Of a stretch of 64,000 bases of DNA, positions 7,595 through 17,400 are shown piece by piece. The position numbers and the translations under genes were made by a program. The notes under the pieces were generated by a model. It ran no database searches and was not told the DNA's origin. It was given only the letters and a program-made list of their open reading frames with translations. Position 1 is the stretch's first letter. Each line of letters begins with the position of its first letter. Source of the DNA: Acidobacteriaceae bacterium (GTDB taxonomy: Bacteria; Acidobacteriota; Terriglobia; Terriglobales; Acidobacteriaceae); contig DASZBM010000002.1 in NCBI GenBank assembly GCA_035944135.1, positions 682,001 through 746,000 on the forward strand, in the 5' to 3' direction.

Positions 7595-9709
7595 GTGAGC
7601 ACGCAAATTCAAAGACGTGACTTTCTCCTTGCAATGCTGGCCACTGGCGGTGCTTTCGCTTCCGGTTCCTTAGAGCGCGCCTGGGGGATGCAATCTCCAT
7701 CATCGCAGGATGCCGAACATGTTCGCCGCGTGTTGGTGATGTTCAAGTGTCACTTCGATGCCGGTTTTATTGATACCCAGCAACACGTTGTACAGAAATA
7801 CTTCCAGCAGTATTTCCCGGCAGCGATTCGAGTCGCGCGCGAGTCGCGTCAGCAGGGAAAGCCCCGCTACGTTTGGACCACCGGGTCCTGGCTGCTCTAC
7901 CGATATCTCGAACAAGCTTCCGGCACTGTGCGAAAAGACGCAGAGCAGGCAATCGCCGACGGCGATCTTGCTTGGCACGCGCTGCCGTTCAACTGGCAGA
8001 CGGAGCTGATGGATGAATCCCAGATCTCTGGCAGCCTGGCGATCTCTCGCTCGCTCGATACGAGGTTCGGTAAGAAAACTACGGGCGCGAAGATGACTGA
8101 CGTGCCGGGACATACGCGCGGCCTCGTTACGCCGCTTGCTCAAGGTGGCGTCACCTTCCTCGACATTGGCGTGAACGGCGGAAGTCGTCCCGCAACTCTC
8201 CCGCCGCTCTTCCTGTGGAAAGACACGCGTGGTGCCTCACTGACAGTCATGTATCACCACAACTACGGCGGGATCACAGTCGTACCCAACTCCGATCTCG
8301 CAATTGACATAGAAGTCCGCGGAGACAACAGCGGCCCGCACACTCCTGCAGAGATTGAAGCCATCTATGCGAATCTGAAGAAGCGTTTTCCGAACGCTGA
8401 AATCACAGCGACCGGCCTCGGCCAGATTGCCGAAGCCGTAGAGCCTCATCGCGCTGACCTTCCCGTCGTGACTCAGGAGATCGGCGATACCTGGATCTAC
8501 GGTGTTCCCAGCGATCCCATCAAGGTGGCACGCTACAGGGAAGTGTCCCGTCTGCGTAATGCATGGATTGCCCGTGGCGAATTTCAGTGCGGCGACAAGA
8601 CGGATCTAGCTCTCCTCTCCGATCTTCTCCTTGAAGCCGAACACACCTGGGGCACCGACACGAAGACGTGGCTGGACTTCGACAACTACAAGCCAGATCA
8701 GTTGGCCCGCATGCTGCCGACGAAGAATTACCAGGTAGTCACTTATAGCTGGCAGGAGAAGCGGCAGGACCTGTTCTCAGCGTTAGCGACATTGCCCGTC
8801 GCGCTGCAGAAGGAGAGTCAGGAGGCGATTGCGACGCTCGATGCTCACGAGCCATCACCCTCGAAGGGACATCACCTGCACGCCGGCGGAGAGATCGAAT
8901 CCGAACACTTCCGCGTGCAGATCAATCCGAAGACTGGAGCGCTCCACCGTCTGTTGAGCAAGAGCTCGGGCCAGGAATGGGCCTCGTCAGACAAGCCCCT
9001 CGCCGTGCTCGCCTATCAGACGCTTTCGACCGAGGATTACGACCGTTTCTTCAAGAACTACATCATTGCGAAAGCAGACTGGATCACCAAAGACTTCGGC
9101 AAACCAAACATCGATCGCATCGGTGCAGTTAGCAAGACGTGGTACCCAACCGTGGACTCAATCCACACGAAGAAGGACGACGACGGCCACACGATCATCA
9201 TCGCCTCGAGCATCAAGGATCGCAAAGCTTTCGAATCTGGTATGGCGTCATTCCCGCAGCGGTTCTATGTGGAGATCTCACTTCCGGATGCCGAACCCAC
9301 AATCTCAATGACCGTCTCGTGGTTCGGTAAACCGTCCACGCGTCTTCCGGAATCCCTCTGGCTTTCGTTCAATCCACAAACATCCGACGATGCTCAGTGG
9401 ACATTCGAAAAGTGTTCCGAGGCCATCTCACCGGACGATGTTGTCGTCGCCGGCGCCCGTCACATGCACAGCCTCTCTTCCGGCTTCAGCTGCCGCTCCG
9501 GTAAGAGCACTTTGTTTGTCGATACGATCGACGCTCCTGTTGTCGCACTCGGAGAGAGATCTCCGCTCAACTTCTCTCAGGACCAGCCAGACCTCAGCCA
9601 AGGCGTCCACTGCAATCTGTTCAACAACGCGTGGGGGACAAATTACATTCAGTGGTTTGGCGAAGATTGTCGACTGCGTTTCAAGCTCCGCGAATCACAG
9701 CAGGCATAA
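7595..9709 (+). CDS. Tat-exported GH38-like glycoside hydrolase (DUF5054-type)
   Basis: About 704 residues from a GTG at 7595 with GAAAGG upstream. The N-terminus has a twin-arginine motif (RRDFLL at 7-12) and a hydrophobic stretch, so it is probably exported folded. The core resembles the GH38 alpha-mannosidase fold: CHFDAGFID at 52-60 matches the HxD metal-binding motif, and DVPGHT at 169-174 matches the position of the GH38 nucleophile Asp. The C-terminal half is rich in beta strands, as in GH38 enzymes. The family I recall for this layout is DUF5054, which has no assigned activity that I know of. It is divergent from the aldolase operon across a shared control region, so it may release the sugar that the operon uses. 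Catalysis and substrate are inferred. Confidence 0.7.
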   Translation: MSTQIQRRDFLLAMLATGGAFASGSLERAWGMQSPSSQDAEHVRRVLVMFKCHFDAGFIDTQQHVVQKYFQQYFPAAIRVARESRQQGKPRYVWTTGSWLLYRYLEQASGTVRKDAEQAIADGDLAWHALPFNWQTELMDESQISGSLAISRSLDTRFGKKTTGAKMTDVPGHTRGLVTPLAQGGVTFLDIGVNGGSRPATLPPLFLWKDTRGASLTVMYHHNYGGITVVPNSDLAIDIEVRGDNSGPHTPAEIEAIYANLKKRFPNAEITATGLGQIAEAVEPHRADLPVVTQEIGDTWIYGVPSDPIKVARYREVSRLRNAWIARGEFQCGDKTDLALLSDLLLEAEHTWGTDTKTWLDFDNYKPDQLARMLPTKNYQVVTYSWQEKRQDLFSALATLPVALQKESQEAIATLDAHEPSPSKGHHLHAGGEIESEHFRVQINPKTGALHRLLSKSSGQEWASSDKPLAVLAYQTLSTEDYDRFFKNYIIAKADWITKDFGKPNIDRIGAVSKTWYPTVDSIHTKKDDDGHTIIIASSIKDRKAFESGMASFPQRFYVEISLPDAEPTISMTVSWFGKPSTRLPESLWLSFNPQTSDDAQWTFEKCSEAISPDDVVVAGARHMHSLSSGFSCRSGKSTLFVDTIDAPVVALGERSPLNFSQDQPDLSQGVHCNLFNNAWGTNYIQWFGEDCRLRFKLRESQQA

Positions 9710-9714
9710 TCGCG

Positions 9715-11016
9715 TCAGCCTGGGTGGAATCCGGCTCGCTGGAACGCAACAGCAACCTCCGGATTGAGCGCGAACGTGTTCCACACAAAACCGGTCCGCA
9801 GATTCTCCGCCATCACGACCGTGATGCCCAGATCGATTCCAAGGCAATCCGCGTCATACCAATCCGCCTGCGGATGAAACGCATCGCAGAATCCATATCG
9901 TCCCCACGCCTTGTCGCTATAGTTTTGCTTCAGCGCACGCAGCACTCGCAGGCAGTCCTCCGGCACAAATGCAAGCGACCCTCCGGCGGCACACGGCACA
10001 ACGGATCCATCAATGCCGCCATGCGCCGGCGGCCCACCCCACGCTCGATACCCATGTTGCGTGTCTGACGCCGAGATGCCCCAGTAGTCGGCCGAATACG
10101 GCTGCCCCAGCGAGAGGCAAAACGCCTCATGCGCACGTGTCGCCGTGATCGAATTCTCGAAATAGTTCGCGAACTTATCCCGCTTCTTACGAAAATCGAA
10201 CCACGCGTGGCTGTACTGATGAACGAAAAGCGGATCAGCGGCCGAGATATACGTGAAGTCCTCGAAGTGCATTACTGGCCGTTCCCACGCGTTCCAGCAT
10301 GCCGCGTCAATCGGATGCGTCGGTGATCCGAGCGCCAGCAGATACATCATCATGAGTTCGCAGTAGTGATTCCATCGACCGCTCAGAAAATTTCCATTCC
10401 GCCACCCCATCGCGAACATATCTCCGCCGTTCAGCATCCACTGCCAGTCGACGCGATGGTAAAGATCGGTTGCCAGTTGATAGATCTCACGATCGCGCCG
10501 GAAATACTGCCGCGCCGTCAGCACACCACAAAGAAGCAGCGACGTATCAATCGGCGAGACCTCACTCCCTTGATACGGATATCCGCTTTCGATGTCATTG
10601 AAGTGCGTGAAGAATCCATGATTGTCTTCCATCTTGTCGTGATGGAATCGCAGCGTATTCCGCACACGTGCGAGCACGGTCGCATGCGGAATGTACCCAC
10701 GCCGATCCGCAATGCATAGCGCTGTGAGCCCAAACCCGGTCGCAGCAATGGACGCCATGCGTCGTTTGTCGCGCACGCCTGGCGGGTCAAACGCCTTTGC
10801 GCGGTCCAGGACCTGGCCCGTCGTCGGACTACCCTGCTCCAGAAAGAACCTGCACGCGCGCCGCTGAAGATCGTCCAGAAAAGTGCTGTCTGCGGTCGTA
10901 GGTCGGTAGGGCGGGGCGGTCACCGAAGTCTGCGCAGCCTGGCCGCGCACCTTGGGCGCCAGCCCAGGCAGCGCAGCGGTTGCAGCCAGAAGCTTCAAAA
11001 CGTGTCGGCGGTCCAT
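9715..11016 (-). CDS. GH144-like glucoamylase-domain protein (candidate endo-beta-1,2-glucanase)
   Basis: A 433-residue secreted protein with an N-terminal MDRRHVLKLLAA signal, Tat-like. The body is an all-helical (alpha/alpha)6-type domain of the glucoamylase-like Pfam family. The closing part GIDLGITVVMAENLRTG fits the conserved GIDxGxxxxxxEN pattern of that family. Characterised GH144 members cut beta-1,2-glucan (sophorooligosaccharides), but many relatives are uncharacterised. It is the last gene of a leftward set with two GH39 enzymes and a TonB receptor. It ends 5 nt from the stop of the opposing GH38-like gene, with no terminator hairpin between. Family confidence is good; substrate is not determined. 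Confidence 0.75.
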   Translation of the reverse strand: MDRRHVLKLLAATAALPGLAPKVRGQAAQTSVTAPPYRPTTADSTFLDDLQRRACRFFLEQGSPTTGQVLDRAKAFDPPGVRDKRRMASIAATGFGLTALCIADRRGYIPHATVLARVRNTLRFHHDKMEDNHGFFTHFNDIESGYPYQGSEVSPIDTSLLLCGVLTARQYFRRDREIYQLATDLYHRVDWQWMLNGGDMFAMGWRNGNFLSGRWNHYCELMMMYLLALGSPTHPIDAACWNAWERPVMHFEDFTYISAADPLFVHQYSHAWFDFRKKRDKFANYFENSITATRAHEAFCLSLGQPYSADYWGISASDTQHGYRAWGGPPAHGGIDGSVVPCAAGGSLAFVPEDCLRVLRALKQNYSDKAWGRYGFCDAFHPQADWYDADCLGIDLGITVVMAENLRTGFVWNTFALNPEVAVAFQRAGFHPG

Positions 11017-11034
11017 CGCTTCTAGTGTGACGGA

Positions 11035-12633
11035 TCAGCGTTCCACAAGGACGACAGCAAGTCCATGAGCCGGCACCGTAAGCTGCAGCTTGCCATTCCG
11101 GAGATGCGTATGTTCCGCCGGAGCCATTGCGCCGGCGACCCGAAGCTCTTCAATCTGTCGCTGCGTCAAATCGCCCACCGGACGGCCCATCGCATTGAAC
11201 GCCTTGATCACATTGCCATGGTCATCGTCCACCCGCCAGATCTCCACCCCGGCATTTGCGGAAACGTGCTGCAGCGTGACCGTGAACGCCTTCGAAGGCC
11301 CGGCAGGCCCGTTCGGCATCGTGTAACGCGGCCCCGTCCCATCCGGCGGAGCATAGTCCCACAGCGCCACGGCCACGCGCCCGTTCGGTCCCGTCGTGGC
11401 CAGCACCGAGTCCGACTCAACATGAATCCTTTTCGTACCCAACTTGTGAAGCGCTCGGAATACGTTCAGCGACGGCTTGGGGATGTTGTCCGCGGCAATC
11501 AGGCCAAACCCGCCGTAGAACGGTGACCGTACCACGCCCTGCTCCTCAAACACATCGGAGAAGGACCAATACGCCATGTTGCTCACCAGGCCATCGCACT
11601 GCCGAATCGTATTCGCGAGCCACGGCCCCATGTAGTCCGTGTCCGTCACATCCGGCTCATTCGCATAACTGGCGTTGTACTCGGAAAAGATGAGCGGCAG
11701 GTTAGGGAAGGGCGAGCTCGCAATCTGATCGTGCACCTTTTTCACCGACCGATACACCATCTCGTCACGCGAAATCTGTTCATCCGTGCCAAACACATCC
11801 TTCGCCGTATCGTTCGCGTAAACGTGAGTTGAGACGAAATCGATCGGAACGTTCGCCTCTTTCACATGCTGAAGAAAGGGCGTCACCCACGCCGCCTGCG
11901 CGGTCGAAGGCCCTCCTACCTGAAGCCGCGGCGACACCGATTTGATCGCGCGCGCAGTGTGGTCATAGAGCTCGAAATACGTGGGCTGTTTCGGCTCGCC
12001 ACCCCAGAAGTCGAGGTTCGGCTCGTTCCACACCTCGAACTTCCAGTTCGCCACTTCATCCAGGCCATAGCGATCCACCAGGTGCTGCGCAAATGCGTGG
12101 ATCATCGCATCCCACTCAGCGTAGTCCTTCGGCGGCGAAACCACCGGATGGTACCAGAACGGATGCAGCTTATTCGGATCGGCGGCCATCTTCTTCGGCA
12201 TGAAGCTCATTTCGACATACGGCCGCACGTGCCGCGCCAGCAATCCGTCGTAGATCTGGTCAACGTAAGAGAAGTTGTATGCAGAGGTGCCCTGCGAAGC
12301 CGTACCCGTCTTGCCCGCCGTCTGCGCGAATTCGATCGTCTTTCGATCCGGATCGTACAGGCCAACCTCATCGTGGAAGATCGCGTGAAATCGGACCGAC
12401 TCGAAGTCCGTAGCTTCCTTCACCGTCATCAAATCTGTGCGGTAGCTCTCGCGCAGAGAGAGAATCGCCCGCCCCGATCCAAATGTCTTTTCCCAGAAGT
12501 GCGGAAACGGAGTTGTTGCTGCTGCGGCGTCAATCGTGACGTCGACTGGAACCGGCGCCGCGCTTTGCGCGATAGCAAGTGGAACCAACATCATCGTTGC
12601 GACAAAGGCCGCCAGCGCCCGCAGCTTACTCAT
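11035..12633 (-). CDS. GH39 family glycoside hydrolase (beta-xylosidase-like), copy 1
   Basis: A 532-residue secreted enzyme starting at MSKLRALAAF; a longer frame to 12741 would run deep into the upstream gene and is not used. A signal peptide ends near residue 23. The TIM-barrel carries the acid/base E204 in VWNEPN and the nucleophile E318 in FSEYN, as in GH39 beta-xylosidases. A C-terminal beta domain follows, with repeats such as VAVALWDY. The start overlaps the stop of the second GH39 gene by 8 nt (translational coupling). The two are paralogues sharing TTPFPHFWE, FGSGRA and PHFW-to-NEPN spacing, so this is a tandem duplication. GH39 also includes alpha-L-arabinosidases and others; the exact substrate is open. 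Confidence 0.88.
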   Translation of the reverse strand: MSKLRALAAFVATMMLVPLAIAQSAAPVPVDVTIDAAAATTPFPHFWEKTFGSGRAILSLRESYRTDLMTVKEATDFESVRFHAIFHDEVGLYDPDRKTIEFAQTAGKTGTASQGTSAYNFSYVDQIYDGLLARHVRPYVEMSFMPKKMAADPNKLHPFWYHPVVSPPKDYAEWDAMIHAFAQHLVDRYGLDEVANWKFEVWNEPNLDFWGGEPKQPTYFELYDHTARAIKSVSPRLQVGGPSTAQAAWVTPFLQHVKEANVPIDFVSTHVYANDTAKDVFGTDEQISRDEMVYRSVKKVHDQIASSPFPNLPLIFSEYNASYANEPDVTDTDYMGPWLANTIRQCDGLVSNMAYWSFSDVFEEQGVVRSPFYGGFGLIAADNIPKPSLNVFRALHKLGTKRIHVESDSVLATTGPNGRVAVALWDYAPPDGTGPRYTMPNGPAGPSKAFTVTLQHVSANAGVEIWRVDDDHGNVIKAFNAMGRPVGDLTQRQIEELRVAGAMAPAEHTHLRNGKLQLTVPAHGLAVVLVER

Positions 12634-14212
12634 GAGCGTCACTCCTATGGCTGGAACTGTGGCTGCTGCGCGTTGAGGCGTCTCCTCCAACGTGCAGCAG
12701 AACGAGCTCGTTAGGCTTGAGGTCGAGGTTGAGATTGCCATCGTGTAGCGTGAGGTGTTCCGCCCCGGGCAGAGCCGATGCCATATTCATCTGCTGCACC
12801 TGCGCTCGCGTCGGATAACGTGGTCTCCCCATTGCCAGGTATGTCTTCATTGGATTGCCGTGATCTTCATCGACTTGCTGAAGGGAAGTGGAAGCATTCG
12901 CCGCAACCCCACTGATATGCAGTGTCACGTGATGCGTCACGATGGACTCCCGCGGCTGATCCACCGACGCCAGATTCCACACTGCAATAGCCAGCGATCC
13001 GTCCGGCAGCCGCGTCACCAGTGCATCATGCGAAGGATTCGCAATTCGCTCGGTCCCAAGCTGATGCAGCAGCGCGAAATCATAGAAGCTCGGCTTATTG
13101 ATCCCGCCGGTGGCCCTCAACCCGAACTGCCCTTCAAACGGACGCTGCGCCGGCCCACCTTCCTCAAACACATCCGAGAACGTCCAGAACGACAGCATAT
13201 CCACGTGGCCATCGCACGTGCGAATCGCCTCGGCCAGCGCGGGCCCGACATACGGCGTGTCGCGCAGCGTGTCCTTGCCCGGTACATTCCACTCCGTCCA
13301 CAGCAGCGGAAGATGCGGCATCGGTGACGCATCAATCTGTCGCCTGACCTTGGCCACTGCTGCGCACGTGCGGTCCTCTTCGATGATGTCCTTGTCGCGC
13401 AGCGGCTGATCCTTGCCCAGCAGCCTTTCTACCGGTTCATCGTCATAGCCATGCGAGCTCACGAAATCCACCGGCACGTGATTCTCCGCCGCATAGCTAA
13501 GGAACCCTGGCACCCATGCCGCCGCGGCGGTCGCCGGCCCGCCGACACGCAGCCTCGGCGAAACCGACTTCAGCGCACGCGCGGTATGCGCATACAGATC
13601 GAAGTAAGAATCCTGCCGCGGAATCCCGCCCCAGAAGTCAATGTTCGGTTCGTTCCAGACCTCGAAGTACCACGTCGCAACCTCATCGATCCCAAAATGA
13701 TCGACAAGATCCTGCGCGAAGGCACGCATCAGATCGTCCCACCGCTCCATGCTCTTCGGTGGCGAAACATTCTGCTTGTACCAGAACGGATGCAGATCAT
13801 CGGGATTGAACGCCAGCTTCTTAGGCATGAAGCTGATCTCCACGACTGGCTTCACACCCTGCGCCAGCAGGCTCTCGTAGATCTCGTTCACATACGTGAA
13901 GTTGTAAACCGGATTGCCGTGCTCATCCTCGTTGTAAACCCCAAGCTCATCGTGAAGAATCGCGTGAAAGCGTAGATACTTCACATCCGTAGCTTGCTTC
14001 ACTGCTGTCAGATCGTTCTGATAGGCCGTGCGCATCACCAGCGCGGCACGCCCTGACCCAAACATCTCCTCCCAGAAATGCGGAAACGGAGTCGTCGTTG
14101 CGCGCGCATCGATGGTGATCTCTTCATCCTGCTGCGCGCACGCAAATCTTGTCCCGAGTAGCACAAACAGCGCTGCAGCGGCGTACACAATCGGCCTGCG
14201 AAGCGTCTGCAT
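12626..14212 (-). CDS. GH39 family glycoside hydrolase (beta-xylosidase-like), copy 2
   Basis: A 528-residue paralogue of the next gene. The signal peptide covers about residues 1-26 (ending FACAQQ). Acid/base E188 lies in VWNEPN and nucleophile E307 in LWTEWN. The nucleophile loops differ between paralogues (SEYNAS versus TEWNVPG), which suggests different substrate preference. It lies 215 nt downstream of the TonB receptor gene in the same direction. The gap contains a dispersed repeat, not a gene. Together with the receptor, the other GH39 and the GH144-like enzyme, it forms a polysaccharide-utilisation locus of the acidobacterial style, without a SusD. Confidence 0.88.
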   Translation of the reverse strand: MQTLRRPIVYAAAALFVLLGTRFACAQQDEEITIDARATTTPFPHFWEEMFGSGRAALVMRTAYQNDLTAVKQATDVKYLRFHAILHDELGVYNEDEHGNPVYNFTYVNEIYESLLAQGVKPVVEISFMPKKLAFNPDDLHPFWYKQNVSPPKSMERWDDLMRAFAQDLVDHFGIDEVATWYFEVWNEPNIDFWGGIPRQDSYFDLYAHTARALKSVSPRLRVGGPATAAAAWVPGFLSYAAENHVPVDFVSSHGYDDEPVERLLGKDQPLRDKDIIEEDRTCAAVAKVRRQIDASPMPHLPLLWTEWNVPGKDTLRDTPYVGPALAEAIRTCDGHVDMLSFWTFSDVFEEGGPAQRPFEGQFGLRATGGINKPSFYDFALLHQLGTERIANPSHDALVTRLPDGSLAIAVWNLASVDQPRESIVTHHVTLHISGVAANASTSLQQVDEDHGNPMKTYLAMGRPRYPTRAQVQQMNMASALPGAEHLTLHDGNLNLDLKPNELVLLHVGGDASTRSSHSSSHRSDAHE

Positions 14213-14219
14213 AACCGGT

Positions 14220-14316
14220 GAGACCCCCCTCCCCGCTGAAATTTGTGCAAAATCTTGATTCCAGGGGGCTTACCTTTGGACCTAATTTCGCAAAATATTG
14301 ATTCTAAAGAGACTTG
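14220..14316. repeat. dispersed intergenic repeat, copy A
   Basis: In the 215-nt gap between receptor and GH39 genes, a run ACCCCCCTCCCC is followed by TTTGTGCAAAATCTTGATT, then GGAC and TAA, then GCAAAATATTGATTCTAAAG. The same ordered blocks occur at 21050-21205, so this is a shared element and not a chance match. I recall similar tracts in intergenic DNA of other acidobacteria, from memory only. No coding potential is visible. Confidence 0.6.
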
Positions 14317-14427
14317 ATCGCTTCAGGATGGGCGTTGGTTTTCTGGTGTTTCGAGTCCGTCATTGAAGGCAAGAAAACGAGGAGGGTGCACCTGCCGGGG
14401 CACCCTCCACCAGTACATTCATCCACG

Positions 14428-17400
14428 CTAGAAGCTGAACCGCGCCTGGAGGGTAATCGTGCGGCCTCCGAGTGCCGTGTGATCGGTGCCGAACGGGGAA
14501 CCTCCGGTTACAGCGCTCCCGGTAGACGTCACATTGTTGGTTACGCTGCCCGGATCGAGGTTCAGGATATTGAACAGGTTGAACGCATCAGCTCGAATCT
14601 CAAGCTTCGCGTTTTCACCCAGAAGCCTCGTGTTCGGAAGTCCGAAGCCTTTACTCAGCGAGGCATCGATATCCCGATAGCTCGGGCCGACGAACGCGTT
14701 GCGCAGGAGACCTGGCGTCGGGGGTAGCGCAACTGTCGGACTGAGCGTCGAGCCATTGCCGCTTACCGCCTGCATTGCGTTCGCAAAGTTCGGCGTGTTG
14801 AAGTAGGTGGTCGACTGCTGAACAATGGTTGACGAGCCGTTGACCGTCCCGTTTACACCCGGGTTGACAACATTGTTGGGAAAGTTGGTGCCGTTGATGA
14901 ACGCATTGTTACTGTGATCGCCCTTATTACCGCCGCCAAGATAATACGGACGAATGTTGGTATAGCCGCAGCTCGTGCAGTAAAGCGACTGCGCAATACC
15001 GTAATTCGGAGAGTACGGATAGCCGGTGTGGACCTGGAAGATACCACTGAGCGACCAGTCGCCCAGAATCTTCTCCGCCCATCCCGCGCTGCCGTGGAAG
15101 ATGACCGGCTGCCAGAGTCCGAAAAGCTTAAACGACTTTCCAACGTTGAAGTCCGAGGGTCCATACGAGTAGCCCTCGTTCTCCGGGAAGTATGGATCTT
15201 CGTAGTACGGTCCTGATCCATCTGTGTCCATGCTCTTCGCCCACTGGAACTGCGCGTCGGCGGAGAAGTGGTGCACGAACGGATGCTTCAACTCAACCAG
15301 CATCGCGTTGTTGTTGGACATTCCCTCGTTGATCCACCAATCGCCACCGCCATTCGGAATCAGTGGATTGAGTGCGTAGCCGGCCACCACAGCACCCGCG
15401 TTCGGTGTCATGTGATTAATCAGGTGACGGCCTACACTGCCTTGGTAGCCCAGCGATGCGACGATCTCCTTGTTGACCTCGTAATCACTCTCGAGTGAGA
15501 AGTGCTGGACATAAATTGTGGGGACATGTCCATAGCCGTTGCCCAAAATGACGACGTTTGCGTTGCCCGCCGTGGGCAAGCCGTTCGCGTTATACCCCGT
15601 AATTGCATGGGGATTGGCAGGATAGCCGCTCAGCGAGTGAATGTTACCTGACGTTCCATAGATGATGTCCGCACCGTTTGTTCCCTGGTTCGTCGGGCTT
15701 GCCCACACATAGTTCACATAATTCTGCGTGGGAGGATTGTTGCCGATGTTGGCAGTGATCGCGATCTCCTCTTGATTGAAGTTGAGACCGTATCCGCCGC
15801 GTACCACCAGCTTGTTGTTGAAGCTGCCCGGCGCCCAGTTGAAGCCGAACTGCGGTCCAAGGTTGGTCTTCGGAGACTCCCAAAGGTTATGTCCGCTGGC
15901 CACGGTCAACCCCGTGAATGCTGCGGTTCCCGCCCCGAACATCACGCGCGGGATGTTGTCCTGCTTGGCATAAAGAGCACCGAAGAAGGAGTAACGCAGG
16001 CCAACGTTCAAGGTGAAATTGGGCTTCACCTTCCATGCATCCTGGATGAAGGCGCCAAACATATTCTCGCGCTCATCGTTGCGCGCCGCTCCCGGAGTTC
16101 CGCTAACGCTGTTGAACCCGCCGTTTTCCTGGTACGGGGCATCGTTGAGAAAATCCCAAATGTTATAGAAGTGGAAGTTCGGGGCTCCTGTGGGCGCGTT
16201 AAGGTATTCCAGTTTCGTGTACTCGCCGCCGAACTTGATGGTGTGGGCGCCGATCACTTTTGTCGCTATATCGCGATAGCCGTAAGTCCATTGGTTCAGG
16301 TGGCTGCCAATGTTGGGTCCAAACTGGGTGATCGTGGCTCCGGAGGCTGGACCAAAGAAGCTGATGTTATCCGCAGGCAGGCCAATCGGCGACTGCGGAT
16401 TGGAGGTGAGCTCGTTCCAGCGCCAGCCCGCCGCGTTTGCGCGGGCCTCGTTCAGCCACGTCGGACCGAAGGTGTGATTCCAGATCAAAGAGAACGCATC
16501 ATTGACCTGGCTGTGATTGAACAGGTTATATGCGCGCGCGCCACCGTTGTAGAACGTGCTGCTGATCGGCACCCAGTAGATCGCAAACGAGAGATGGTCC
16601 TTCTGGCCGGCTTGATAATCCAGGCGGCCGTTGTACTGCTGGTAGTTCGAAGTAGTAGGAGTGCTGACCGTGTAGTAGGCCACGTCCGCGACGCCGTCGA
16701 GACCGCCACCGACGCCCGGCGTCGTAGCGGTTCCGGTCGCGGTTGTGTCCTGGGTCCCCAGAGATCCTTTGATGGGAGAACCGATGTCGAGGCCCTGACC
16801 CGCGATCGTTTTGCAATTCACGCCTTCTTGCAGGCCTGCAGCGGCGCAGGTATCCCCCGACGCTGCGATGGTGCCGCTCGGCGCGCTGCCGGCAAAGCTC
16901 AGATATTGCGCGGCGATGCTGCCAGATGGAGCGGCGGAACGGAAGGCGGATGTCTCATACCATCCGTTGCTGGTGGAGGTCGAGCTGTTCGGACTCGTCT
17001 CGTACGCGAAGAAGGCAAACAAACGGTCCTTGAGGATCGGTCCGCCGAGGCTGCCGCCCCACTGGTTATAGCGTTGCGTGTCCTTGACTGGACTGTTCAC
17101 GCGAGTGCCGTTTGAGGTGCGGATCGCTGGCTGATATGCATTCAAGCCCGGCCGGTGGATGGCGATATACAGGCTGCCGTGGAGCTGATTCGTTCCGCTC
17201 TTGGACGTAACCATCGTCTGCGCGCCCGAGAAGCGGCCGTCCTCAGCGTCGTAGTCGTTGGTCACAATGCGAACGTTGTCAATCGAGTCCTCGTTTGGCG
17301 TGATCACCGTCGTTCCGCCCCAAACCGCGCTCACCGTGCTGATGCCGTCGATCGAGATGCCATTGCTCTCATACTGACCGCCGTTGGCATTCATTTGCGG

